Assembly (NCBI GenBank): GCA_949825045.1
Contig: OX463827.1
Coordinates: forward strand, 1,572,501 to 1,636,500
DNA length: 64,000 nucleotides
From: Argyresthia goedartella
Lineage: Eukaryota; Arthropoda; Insecta; Lepidoptera; Argyresthiidae
Direction of reading: 5' to 3'
The notes beneath the pieces are model-generated. The model worked only from the letters and a program-made list of their open reading frames with translations. It did not search any database and had not been told where the DNA came from. Shown here piece after piece: positions 10,829-20,406 of the stretch. A program made the translations under genes and the position numbers. Every line of letters begins with the position of its first letter. Positions within the stretch are counted from its first letter, which is position 1.

Positions 10829-11142
10829 TTTAAAAGAATGTTCCTGTAACAAAATATGAATGCTTGTAACAAATGAATTATAAAAAACTAAATCAATTAT
10901 GTACAATTAATTGATGAATAAGAATATACAGTATTCATACGAGGATGTTGAATTTTTTTACAGAACCAAAAACAAAAATTTTAAAGGGAAAAAAATATTA
11001 TGGGTATGTCACGGCTAGGATTCCCATAGTGCCCCCATGCGTTTACCCCAACGCCTACAACCCGCCCCCAACTTGACCCACAAACCAAAATTAGGTAAGT
11101 ACATAATACATTTAGAAAAGGTAAATGTGACAACCCTAACCC

Positions 11143-11554
11143 TAGGCGAAGTTTGGACTCTATGTGAGGTAGAACTCGACAACAATAACAATTCATCAAA
11201 TAACTTACAAAATGTAATAGATAGGCTTCAGGCGTATTTTTTTCTAAAAATGGCAGAAACAGTTTATTCTTAAATTGTAGGTGAAGAAAGCTTACCTTTC
11301 GGCTATTGGTCACATAAAACTAGACAAAATGCGTTTCGCGCAAAAACGCCGCTACCCAAACAGCTTTAAGAGGACGGAATGACAGGAAACAACATGAAGA
11401 CAGCCCAAAAAAAAAGCTAAATGCTGCCATAAGTAAATTATCTAATGCGTTCAAAAATCATTTTTTGTTCTTCATGTATACAAAATTAGTTATTGGGGTT
11501 TTTATAAAATTAGGCGAAGTTTAGTACGAAAGGCGAAGTATGGGCAGTTGACGG
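11143..11554. repeat. Right subterminal motif cluster and right TIR of pogo A
   Basis: Holds TAGGCGAAGTTTGGAC at 11143, TAGGCGAAGTTTAG at 11511 and the 23-bp TIR at 11532-11554. The first is nearly identical to the left-end copy at 8566, showing that a longer unit than the octamer is repeated. Confidence 0.65.
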
Positions 11555-11556
11555 TA

Positions 11557-12268
11557 CACGGGCCGTGTGGAGAACAAAATCCAACGTCGCCGTGTATGAA
11601 AAATGGATTTGCTCAAAAAAATACCCGCGCCGTTTTGTCACTGATACCCAAACCGGAGAAGTTGGGTATCCTGTTTATCGACGCCGAAACGTCGATCACG
11701 GCGGTCAGGTGGCCACTATTCGTGGAAGGACTATTAAAATAGACAACACATGGATCGTCCCGTACTCTCCAATTCTCTGTCGAACTTTTAACGCCCACAT
11801 AAATGTGGAGTATTGTCATTCCGTTCAGGCTATAAAGTATATCTGCAAGTATGTGAATAAAGTGTCTGATCAGGCAACATTTGGTGTAAGAAATGCTCAT
11901 AATGAAGTTGAAAATTATGTAAACGGAAGATACATAAGTACATCGGAAGTGGTCTGGAGGCTGTTGGAATTTCCTCTGCATGACACCCTACTGTTCTGCA
12001 GTTGGCCGTACATTTAGAAAACGGCCAAAGAGTATACTTTTCACCAGCTAATGTGCAAAGCATTGTTGAAAATCCTCCAAAAACAACTCTGACTGCTTTC
12101 TTTGAATTGTGCAATTCCGACAATTTCGCAAAAACGTTACTTTACCATGAAGTTCCCCACTATTATACTTGGGCTAATCACAAATTTTCCCGAAGAAAAC
12201 GCGGAGAAGATGTCGCTGGTCATCCTGGAATAAAAAAATATCCTGCTTTGGGAAGAGTATATATCTGA
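11557..12268 (+). pseudogene. Helitron Rep, second half (two-tyrosine motif), frameshifted
   Basis: The Helitron gene resumes directly after the pogo TA. The residues VHGPCGEQNPTSPCM belong to the Rep domain. A frameshift near 11580 moves the reading to the frame 11565-12017, which has the paired active-site tyrosines in AIKYICKYVNK (about 11830-11862), the nucleophiles that cut and hold DNA ends in this family. A further frameshift near 11990 passes to 12002-12268, which ends at PALGRVYI where the 56-bp palindrome begins. Not functional as it stands. Confidence 0.85.
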
Positions 12269-12320
12269 TTGAGAAGGGTGCACACTATATATATATATAG
12301 TGTGCACCCTTCTCAATCAG
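12265..12320. repeat. Perfect 56-bp palindrome in Helitron coding sequence
   Basis: Left arm CTGATTGAGAAGGGTGCACA... (12265-12290) and right arm (12295-12320) are exact reverse complements, with ATAT at the centre. The right arm encodes the expected Rep/helicase linker (VHPSQSE); the left arm is extra. This looks like a local inverted duplication made by template snap-back during repair or replication. Confidence 0.95.
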
Positions 12321-12922
12321 AGTGTTTATTTCTTGGAGTTTGGCTTCACCACATATGTGGCCTCACCTCATTTCAGGACTTAAGAACTGTGAACGGAGTT
12401 GTCAAAGCAACATACCAAGCTGCTTGCCGTGAGAGAGGTTTGTTAGAAGACGATAACCAGTGGGAAAACACTCTACGAGAAGCCTCAATTTCTCAATGTC
12501 CTTTGAAGTCGAGGGAGTTGTTTGTGGTGATATTGTTATTTTGTTACCCATCTGAACCACTCAGTTTGTGGGAAAACTTCAAAGACGATTTATGTGACGA
12601 CATAAGACATAGAATACGACAGCAGAATCAGGATTTCACTTTACCCTATAATGATGACCATGAAGGTCTATTACAAATAGAAAATAGACTTTTAGAACTA
12701 AATGAGAAAACACTAAAAGATTTTGGTTTACCTTCTCCAATTCGGCCACATAACAATACATCGGACATAATACTGATACGTTCGTACGATACCAATGGGT
12801 TGTCAGTTTTTATTAATGAAAATATACCGAAATTAGTCAGAGACCAGAGACAAGCTTTTGATGCAATAATTGACAGAGTGCTAAATAACAGAGGTTTAAT
12901 ATTCTTTCTTGACGCCGCGGGC
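12301..12922 (+). pseudogene. Helitron linker and start of the helicase domain
   Basis: Continues the Helitron protein: GLTSFQDLRTVNGVV is a strongly conserved Helitron block, followed by the region leading to the helicase (LVRDQRQAFDAIIDRV, then FFLDA just before the Walker A loop). A frame disturbance occurs near 12330-12350 (LFLGVWLHHICG). The open frame then runs into the inserted element at 12923, so Walker A is displaced to 13727. Confidence 0.82.
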
Positions 12923-13726
12923 TTATTACCTAAAATTCAGCAATCAGCAGAAATTGCGCAGTGACCGCGCATTCATCGCGCGGTCGTTTGCAATGTGTCA
13001 GACCAAATTCGTATTATCTAAAGTGATCGCTCGCTAATTGTTTGCCTTCTGCCAATGTTGCCGCTAGGGCAATTTAGTTTGTGGTACATAAAAAAAGTAA
13101 GCAGTTTTGTAAAAAACAAACATTTTCGAAATGTGGCTAGAAGTGGCTAAATATCATAGTATTATTTGCAGACTTTCATATTCTATGACTATTGATAATA
13201 TAATATTATCGCTTCGATAAATTATGACATGACTACTTTGTACAAAACAAACTGTAAATAGTAATAACGTTCAATCGATTCTGAATTACGGAAAAATATA
13301 AACATTCATTGGGGAAACCCTGATCACACATTACAACCGCGGCGCGGAGGGCGCACCGCGGTGGTGTTGCCTACTCAGTAAAAGGCGATAACCACAGATT
13401 TCTTTAAAATTTCTTGCTCGTTCGACTTCCAAAAGTAATAATCTAAACATACCTGAAGTAGCTAGATGTAGCTAGATTCGTTTTGGTGGCTAAAATTGAT
13501 TATTTTTTGGCTAAAACCGTTGAAAATCCTCTAGATAAAGCCACAAAATGGCTAAATCGGCAACACTGCTTTCTGCTACTTGCAACAACAATGCTCTTTT
13601 TAGTTTTGCGATTGCTCGCTAGAGGCAGCACCGTTGACCGTTGGCTACACTCCGCTATTGTCACTTTTGACAGCAGAAACTGCGCAATTTTTGTCGATTG
13701 CTTACTGTTTGCAAGATACGTAATAA
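12923..13726. mobile_element. Non-autonomous DNA element (about 0.8 kb) inserted before the Helitron Walker A motif
   Basis: Removing this segment rejoins FFLDA to PGGTGKT of the Helitron helicase, so it is an insertion. Both ends begin TTATTAC when read inwards and share an inner inverted block AATTGCGCAGT (left about 12950-12962, right about 13676-13690), giving imperfect terminal inverted repeats of roughly 40-48 bp. Flanking octamers CCGCGGGC and CCCCGGGA match at six of eight positions, a possible decayed 8-bp target duplication as in hAT elements. No transposase is encoded. Confidence 0.65.
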
Positions 13727-14272
13727 CCCCGGGAGGCACTGGCAAAACGTTTCTTGCAAATTTGGTATTGGCAAAAGTAAGACAATCCGGGAGAAATGGA
13801 TTAGCCGTTGCCTCTTCGGGGATTGCCGCTACTCTGTTAAATGATGGGAAAACAGCACACTCCACCTTTAAGCTACCTCTGACAGTCTCACTAGAGCAAG
13901 TCAGTTTGTTCCATACGTAAAAATGGGCACTAGGGAAACTTTTACAAGAAACATCTTTAATTATATGGGACGAATGTACCATGAGTCATAGAGCTCATGT
14001 TGAAGCAGTAAACCGAACGCTCAAGGATCTCAGAAACTCTGATGCTGTAATGGGTGGTGGGTACTTTTGTTTTCGCGGGCGATTTTCAGCAAACACTGCC
14101 TGTAGTGACAGAAGAAACACGCGCCGATGTCATCAGAGCATGCTTTAAATCATCTCACTTATGGAGTTCGGTTGCATCTCTCAATTTACGAACAAACATG
14201 AGAGCCCATTTGAGCGACAACGACAATGACGACTTTCCGCGTCAACTACTCAATCTTGGCGAAGGAAAAATT
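13727..14272 (+). pseudogene. Helitron PIF1-like helicase core, first part
   Basis: ATP-dependent DNA helicase segment of the Helitron protein. Walker A is PGGTGKTF at 13730; Walker B is SLIIWDECTM at about 13955-13985; motif GDFQQTLPV lies at about 14080; NLRTNMRA follows. An in-frame TAA at 13918-13920 and a one-base frameshift in the GGTGGGTA run near 14055 break the frame. The segment ends at LLNLGEGK where a LINE fragment was inserted. In Helitrons this domain unwinds the strand being transferred during rolling-circle transposition. Confidence 0.87.
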
Positions 14273-14273
14273 G

Positions 14274-15417
14274 TCTGGTATATATTAACGATCTGCCTTT
14301 TATGGTGGAGAAATTGACTAACATAGTGTTGTTTGCTGATGACACTTCACTGGTCTTCAAAATTGAAAGACAAAAAGAAGATTTTGATGATGTCAATAGA
14401 GTATTATCTTTAACCTTGAATTGGTTCACAGTTAACAATTTATTGTTAAATGCTGGTAAAACCAAATGTATCAAATTCTCACTTCCAAATGTCAGGCAAG
14501 TTGGGACCAGTTTAGTGTTGGACAGCAATACGTTAGAATTAGTAAATGACACGAAGTTTCTTGGAATAACCATTGATAACAAATTGCAGTGGGGACCGCA
14601 CATAGAAAAATTGGCTGGTAAATTAAGTTCTGCGGCTTACGCTGTTAGGAACATCAGACAAAACACGGATGTGGCTACATCTAGGCTAGTATATTTTAGT
14701 TACTTTCATAGTGTCATGTCCTATGGTATCTTGTTGTGGGGGAAAGCAGCAGATATTCAAACTATTTTTATTTTACAGAAAAGAGCTATTCGAGCAATTT
14801 ATAATTTAAAACGCACAGACTCCTTAAGACAGCTTTTTAAAGGAATTGACATACTAACTGTAGCTAGTCAATTTATTTTCGAAAATATAATGTACGTACG
14901 CAAGAACCTTACAAAATTTCCCAAACTTAGCGATAGCTGTAATGTTAACCTAAGAAATAATCACAGACTACTTGCGCCCCGGTTTAGACTCGCGAAGGTT
15001 AGCAATTCTTTCAAGGGTCAATGCATTCTCTACTACAACAAGATACCTCTGGAGATCTTGGAACTGCCATTTGAGCAATTTAAAATCCATGTTAAAGCGA
15101 CTTTGTCGAAAAAGGGATATTACAATGTTCAAGATTACTTAAATGATGGGTCTGTATGGGGTTAATCTGGCTCAACACAGACCTTGCTGTTAATAATTTT
15201 GTAATTATTTATTCCTGCTTATTAATTATGATAATGACTAAATATTATATTTTGTATTAGTTAAGCATAAGCAATTTTTAAAAAGAGATCTAAAAATCAA
15301 TCTGTAGGAGTTTCTACGCCCTCCTTCTCCCACAGTGGTCCAATGTAGAGAAGTGGCAAAAAATGACGATTGCTAAATATATGTAAATATCTACAGTAAT
15401 AAAGACATTTCGAATTT
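14274..15417 (+). mobile_element. LINE C: 5'-truncated non-LTR retrotransposon inserted in the Helitron helicase
   Basis: Only the 3' end of a LINE is present. It begins within the RT domain (YINDLPF) and ends after a short 3' UTR with an AATAAA at about 15399. 5' truncation is the usual result of incomplete target-primed reverse transcription. The Helitron helicase resumes at about 15418. I could not fix the target duplication with confidence; GGAA-containing sequence occurs on both sides. Confidence 0.8.
14302..15165 (+). pseudogene. LINE C reverse transcriptase, C-terminal part
   Basis: An open frame of 287 codons with the RT catalytic motif FADDTSLVF near its start, then the thumb region (FLGITIDNKLQWGPHI) and a post-RT region (VMSYGILLWG, LQKRAIRAIYNL) typical of jockey/CR1-like insect LINEs. 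The palm N-terminal to FADD, the fingers and the endonuclease are absent, so it cannot work alone. The frame itself has no stops, suggesting a fairly young insertion. Confidence 0.85.
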
Positions 15418-16160
15418 GGAATTCTCTCCTAACACCAACAGCAATGACATTAAACTTGACGAGACATTAGGACACATATTGCACAGGTTGGAACATCTTA
15501 TTGACGCAATATATCCCGGTCTTGAAAATTTATTGGAGAGAGATTATCATTGGCTTTGTTCTAGGGCAATAGTGTTACCCAGAAACGATACAGTGAATGA
15601 AATAAATAAACTCATTTTTGAGAAAATTCCCGGTCAGGTCAAACACAAGTCTATTGATACGGTGTGTAATATTGAGGATACAGTGCACTATCCCCAAGAA
15701 TTTTTAAATTATTTGAACTCTTCTAGCTTACCTCCTCACGACCTATGTGTTAAAAGTTGGCATTCCTATCATGCTATTGAGAAACTTGAGCCCACCCAAC
15801 ATGTGTAATGGGACAAGGCTGCTTACAAAAGAGTTACGGGACAATATAATCGTGGCGACCATTCTCACAGGGCCAGCAGTGGGACAACTGGCTTATATGC
15901 CGCGGATACCCATGATTCCCACTGATTTACCCATACCGTTTAAAAGGCTACAGTTTCCAGTGAAGATCTCTTTTGCCCTCACTATTAACAAGTCCCAAGG
16001 TCAAACATTCTCTCTGGTGGGCATTGACCTAAAAAGGCGTGTTTTTCCCATGGGCAGTTATATGTTGGCTTATCTCGGGTTTGAACTCCTGATAGACAAT
16101 ATATTTTGCTACCAAATGATAACATTACATCCAATATAGTTTACAGAGAAGTTTTAAACA
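15418..16160 (+). pseudogene. Helitron helicase, C-terminal part
   Basis: The helicase continues with the block ERDYHWLCSRAIVLPRND (15539-15592), then after a frameshift near 15760-15800 with MCNGTRLLTKEL (about 15798) and motif RLQFPVKISFALTINKSQGQ (about 15948-16007), the strongly conserved end of PIF1-like Helitron helicases. The following GQLYVALSR-type motif is garbled (PMGSYMLAYLGFE), and the stop at 16139 cuts the end; C-terminal residues NITSNIVYREVL can be read in another frame near 16120-16155. Confidence 0.87.
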
Positions 16161-16379
16161 ATTAAAATTACCATAACAAAACTAACTTTTCCCGCGACTT
16201 GGTCCTCATGGAATTCGTTTATCGCAAATCCCGCAGAAAATGTTTTTTCTTTCGGACAAAGTTACTTTCGAATTTTGTATTAGCATGCAAATACAAACTA
16301 TACCTACGTATAACCCTCCTTTTGGCAGTTAGAAATTAAAACATAACACTCTCTTCTAAAAAAGGATTATTAACATTAT

Positions 16380-16408
16380 GCCCAACGAAGTGGGCACGGG
16401 TCAGCTAG
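16380..16408 (+). terminator. Helitron 3' hairpin and CTAG end
   Basis: GCCCA-ACGAAG-TGGGC (16380-16395) forms a short stem-loop 9 bp upstream of the terminal CTAG (16405-16408), and the next base is T. This is the signal that ends rolling-circle transfer in Helitrons. Confidence 0.8.
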
Positions 16409-16662
16409 TTCATAATAAAATAACGCATCGCTACTGATTCGATTTCCTCTTCCGCTACAACTCTAAAACTGAGAGGTCAATTTTTGTTTGTGTTGTTCTG
16501 TTATCGTCCTATTAACAATATCCATGAGTATCCAAGTAATCTCGTATCATACCTAATTCAAAATATTTCTTTGTAATGGGGTTTAATAAAGTTGCGTGCG
16601 CTCAGCGGTGACGTACGGACGTGATGAGAGCGCTAATATTTCCCGATTATCTTACCTAAACA
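16409..16662 (+). other. Flank of the Helitron and probable 5' UTR of LINE A
   Basis: No gene seen. The GC-richer stretch from about 16590 (TTGCGTGCGCTCAGCGGTGACG) is probably the 5' UTR of LINE A, whose ORF1 starts at 16663. The exact 5' end is unknown. Confidence 0.3.
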
Positions 16663-17205
16663 ATGACGGACATCGATTCTTGTCATCAGTCTCGGTGGTG
16701 ATCAACGAGTTCTTGTGCTTTGTGAAGTGCAAACTGGATGTTATGGACGAGGTTTCTTTGCTTCAAATCTATGAATCCCATTTCACGGACGACGAAATTG
16801 ACGCCGGCAAATCTTCTATTTGATTTGCGAAACGCTAAACGATACAGCCGGAAGGGCGTCGGCAAACGTAGAAGGAATCTTCAGGACGTCATTAGGATAC
16901 CGAAAGATACCCAACCGACACTGCTTACAACTTTTGTGGCGAAGGATTTGAAGAGACATCCCCCTGTTACATTCGATCATATCGATGTGACAAGCTTGTT
17001 AAAAGATATAATCCTTTTAAAGCAAGAAGTACAAACCATAAAAATAGCCCAATCATCATCCTCGGAATCATACGTAAAAGAAATATCGTTACTGCGGAAG
17101 GACTTTGACCTGTTCTCTGCGGGTGATACTCGTGGTGAGGGTGAACAATTTGCCGAGTACCCGCAATCATCTGATTCTGCTGCGGCATACTCCGTTGAGA
17201 GGCAT
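16663..17205 (+). pseudogene. LINE A ORF1, N-terminal part
   Basis: Begins MTDIDS at 16663. Frameshifts move the reading to a second frame (INEFLCFVKCKLDVMDE, 16702-16823) and then to 16738-17244 (FVAKDLKRHPPVTFDHIDVT at about 16934). I know this block from ORF1 or leader proteins of lepidopteran LINEs, where LLKDIILLKQEVQTIK forms a short coiled coil. The role is presumed RNA binding. The hAT relic interrupts the frame at about 17206. Confidence 0.6.
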
Positions 17206-18430
17206 GCACCCGGTTCTGAGAGAACCGGGTATACCCGGTTCTAAACAATTTTCATAGACCCGGTTCTGAAGTTTCAAGAACCGGGTTTTTGGTTCTTTAC
17301 GGTTCCGAAGAAAACATGAACCAGAGCGTAATTGGGCCCGGGACTAATTAGTCCTTCCTTACGCACGCCGGCCAGTGATTTATATTTCACGACTAATTAG
17401 TCCATTTGCGAGTCGGCCAGTTCTCAAAAAAGAACATAATTTAATTCAATCATTTTCTTTACCCTCTCGCTCCCACAACTATTGTTCGCTATTGTTAGTG
17501 TGACCCGCGTGTGTCGTTCCTTACGCGAGCAAACCGATCAATGTCGATCGATAAAAAGGAGCACAACATTTCAAGGCCGCACAACAGGATTTACAACAAA
17601 AAAAGACGCAGAATTATTTCTCCTCCATTGCGTGCGTTCGTGATTCCATATTGTTTTATAGGTAAGTAAAATAACAAAATTTTGTCTATAGGGCAGTTAA
17701 ATAAGAACTGATCAGGATTTATTCGTTTTCCCCTGTCCTACCAGCTATGAGATGTGCAGTGATATTGAGTCTCTCATACTGTGAACAAAATCATTCGATG
17801 AAGAAAGGCGATCAGCAGAACAAAGCAGGCAAGAGATTGAGAAGCAAGGAATGATACCAGAAATTTTGACTAATGCGGAGCAGCTACAAAGAGAGGATTG
17901 CAAAGGTCCAGAATGTAATGTCATTTGATCGATCTACTGGTAATGACAGTCTGGCAATCTCAATAAAACTTGAGATGGCGCTGTTAGAAAATGGTGGTAA
18001 TACAGGCCGCTATTTAACGAAAGCAGTTAATCATTTAATGACAATACCACCAACCAGTGCCGAAACAGAACGCATTTTTCATCTGCGGGTTATTTATGTA
18101 ACCATCTTCGGTCGTCACTCAATGACAGCAGTATAAATGCAATTTCGTTTCTGCGTTCATATTATCAAAATATTTTATTAAGTATAGAGAATAGTATTTT
18201 ATCTAAGTATATGATACTAAATTTACATAAAAACTGATTATTTATATAATTTTTATGTATCTCTGTGGATTTTGCATGCCTGAAAGACTGATTACACGTA
18301 CGTAATATAAAAAATAAACAATATAATTAAGGAATTATTTTATTTAAAAGAAAACCAGAACCGGAACCGGGCCCCCGGTTCTGTTTGGCTCAGAACCGTA
18401 AAACCCGTTTCTGGACAAAAGCCGGTTCTT
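17206..18430 (+). mobile_element. Degenerate hAT element in LINE A ORF1
   Basis: Both ends are rich in GAACCGG/CCGGTTC motifs in inverted orientation (CACCCGGTTCTGAGAGAACC near 17206; ...AAAAGCCGGTTCTTG near 18430), giving TIR-like ends, and the inside encodes a hAT dimerisation segment. Removing it rejoins LINE A ORF1. The interior also has two copies of GACTAATTAGTCC (about 17342 and 17391). An 8-bp target duplication could not be identified, so the borders are approximate. Confidence 0.6.
17873..18170 (+). pseudogene. hAT transposase C-terminal dimerisation fragment
   Basis: Contains LMTIPPTSAETERIF, the well-conserved hAT C-terminal dimerisation motif. A frameshift follows, and in the next frame LNDSSINAISFLRSYYQN (about 18115-18170) continues it. 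The catalytic RNase H-like part and BED zinc finger are not present, so this is an inactive internal-deletion derivative. No other gene was seen in 17206-18430. Confidence 0.75.
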
Positions 18431-18963
18431 GAATCCCCTAGTTCAGACTGTGAGCAACGACGCACAGGCGGCAGCAAGTACAGTGGAAAGAACTAGTGCT
18501 GCCGCAGGCTATCTCACTCCGACGCGTCCACATACAACTCCGGCAGCGGGGGCTCCACCCCCCGCGCCCGCCCGCCGGCAGCGGCTCTCGCGTCATCACT
18601 CGACCAAGGCGACCTCGGAGGCGGACGTGCGCTGCGGCTCCTCTTCTCGCGCTAAAATTGTTCGCGAAGTAAACAAACCACTGGTTGAAGCGGTTAACTT
18701 GGATAGTTTTACACTAGTGCAGAGGAAACAAAGAAAGAATAAAAACAGCTCCAATCGCCGTGGGACGGCTATATTACCACCTTCGTCCAAGCTAAAAGTT
18801 GCCCCAAGAACTGCTTGTATTTACGTATCGCGATTTGATCTAACGACTTCGAAAAATTATATTAAGGATTTTGTAAAGGAAAGAGAGGAGGAGGTTCTAC
18901 TCATTGAGCGTATTCAGCCTTTTAAACCTATACTACTTTCGCCTCTTTTTAAGTTACTGTTTT
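18431..18963 (+). pseudogene. LINE A ORF1, C-terminal part
   Basis: Ala/Pro/Arg-rich segment (PAAGAPPPAPARRQR), then VNLDSFTLVQRKQRKNK, then RTACIYVSRFDLTTSKNYI. The last resembles the RNA-binding C-terminal domain of insect LINE ORF1 proteins. The frame ends at 18963; further ORF1-like residues (DDFWPVEIVYRPFW) can be read in a different frame at about 18992-19034, so a frameshift truncates it. Confidence 0.6.
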
Positions 18964-19118
18964 AAAGGACAGATTAGACGTGTTCCTGTCCGACGACTTT
19001 TGGCCCGTTGAAATTGTTTACAGACCCTTCTGGCAAAATCACAAAGATAAAACCTCTCCTACCCGTAATAAATAGTGGGCCATAATAACTTATGTAGGTA
19101 CCTACAGACACCATAACT

Positions 19119-19756
19119 ATGAAGTTTGCAACATTTAACTGTCATTCGATCAAAAGTAGTGTTGATCACGTTAGGGACTTATGTTTGACGTAATCGCACT
19201 CCAAGAGACATGGCTTCTCCCTCATGAGCTTCCATTTCTTGATATCATATATAGTGAGTTTTCAAGTCACGGTACATCGGCCGTTGATACTTCCGCTGGT
19301 ATTCTGAGAGGTAGACCTTATGGGGGGGTGGCAATTCTATGGAGGACCGCAGTATTTGATCTTATTGAGCCTATTGACTGTAATGATCCGAGGCTGTGCG
19401 CCGTAAAGACGATAGTTAACGGTAACTGTCACATGTACTACTCGGTTTACATGCCGCAGAATAGCGTAGAAAATTTAACTGACTTTACTAATTATCTTGG
19501 GATTATTCAGTCTATTATTGAAAATAATAATGTCAATGTTGCTTTTGCATTAGGCGATTATAATGCAGACATTATTAAAAATACGCTTTTTAATGATGAA
19601 ATATCTAAATTTTGTTGTGATAATGACTTGTTTTATGCAGACTACGAGCTGCTGTAACATAAAGTGGATGTTTTTACGTATGTTAGCTATGCTCATGGCA
19701 CAAAAAGCTGGCTTGATCACTGCGTCAATACACGGTTATTCGGGTCTATGATAAGG
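19119..19756 (+). pseudogene. LINE A apurinic-like endonuclease domain, interrupted by pogo B
   Basis: Starts MKFATFNCHSIKSS at 19119. After a small frameshift near 19177 it continues FDVIALQETWLL (catalytic Glu) and ALGDYNADI (catalytic Asp), and after a second frameshift near 19655 reaches GTKSWLDHC, the end of the APE fold. The next residues of the family are found at 34797, after pogo B. In the family this enzyme nicks target DNA to prime reverse transcription. Confidence 0.85.
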
Positions 19757-19758
19757 TA

Positions 19759-19797
19759 CCTGCGTGTAGTAAGGGCCACAGTCTATTAAGGGCCACT
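19759..19797. repeat. Left end of pogo B with two subterminal motifs
   Basis: TAAGGGCCAC at 19770-19779 and 19788-19797. The second copy overlaps the LINE B target duplication. Confidence 0.6.
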
Positions 19798-19810
19798 CTC
19801 AGAAAAACAC

Positions 19811-19840
19811 ACAAATACAAATACAAATACAAATACAAAA
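19811..19840 (-). repeat. LINE B 3' tail of TATTTG repeats
   Basis: Reads (CAAATA)n on the plus strand, about four to five units. It is the 3' end of LINE B. Confidence 0.85.
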
Positions 19841-20406
19841 TCATTTATTCAAAAATTGAAATCAATTACAAAATATACGATAGGGCCTTGTACTAGATTT
19901 ATAAAATCTGTATGACAAGTACCCCGCAATTCCCATTGTGATACACTTTAATTTGATGAATAATGGCAAGTAGACAGACTTTTCTAAATTAATAAAATAA
20001 AATTAAATATTACAGTAATATACATTTAGTTTAGTTAAATAACTATGCATTAAGATTTAAAATCAAATATTCTTACAAGCTAATAATTTTGGGTATATAT
20101 TAAATTGGGGTTGTTATGTAGAGTGTATACCTATAGTGAATGTGGAGAGAAGATGTGAGTGTTGTGAGTGTCTGAAGGAGATGTAGTGTGTATTGTGTGT
20201 ATATGTGTAAGGGACATGGGATGAGGAGATGAGTCTTATCTGCGTAAGTTCATGTAAGAATCTATTTTCTATGTAAATATAAATGTCGTAAATGTCTCTG
20301 TAAATATAAAAATAAAAATAATTTAAGATAATTTAAATTCTAAAATGTCCGTTAAAATCGTATTATCGTGAAGTATTTAATTTATTGTTATTTAACAATT
20401 TTAATG
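19841..20406 (-). other. LINE B 3' UTR
   Basis: About 570 bp between the ORF2 stop and the repeat tail. It is A/T-rich with GTGTGTGAGTG-like stretches at 20150-20210 and no further gene. Confidence 0.7.

Larger units (their letters stand above)
8220..11554 (-). mobile_element. Pogo-superfamily DNA transposon A inserted in the Helitron Rep gene
   Basis: A 3335-bp element with perfect 23-bp terminal inverted repeats (8220-8242 and 11532-11554) flanked by TA (8218-8219, 11555-11556). Removing the element plus one TA restores the Helitron reading frame across the junction (NMV to HGP), which confirms the borders. One minus-strand transposase gene (10828-8849) has two premature stops. The octamer GGCGAAGT occurs seven times, clustered within about 400 bp of the two ends. 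TA duplication, HTH of the psq type and a DD35D catalytic domain place it in the pogo/Tigger group. Confidence 0.93.
5083..16408 (+). mobile_element. Autonomous-type Helitron, broken by three later insertions
   Basis: Rolling-circle transposon. The 5' end is TC (TCTATACTAATATTATAAAG) and the 3' end is CTAG after a short hairpin (16380-16395), followed by T as expected at Helitron 3' borders. In between, in order, are a Helitron-like N domain, an HUH Rep nuclease and a PIF1-like superfamily 1 helicase, all plus strand. The coding region is interrupted by a pogo-like transposon (8220-11554), a non-autonomous element (12923-13726) and a truncated LINE (14274-15417). After removing these about 6 kb remains, a normal autonomous Helitron size. 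The base before the 5' TC is T rather than the usual A, and the 5' border is complicated by an inverted end at 5451-5466. Confidence 0.85.
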
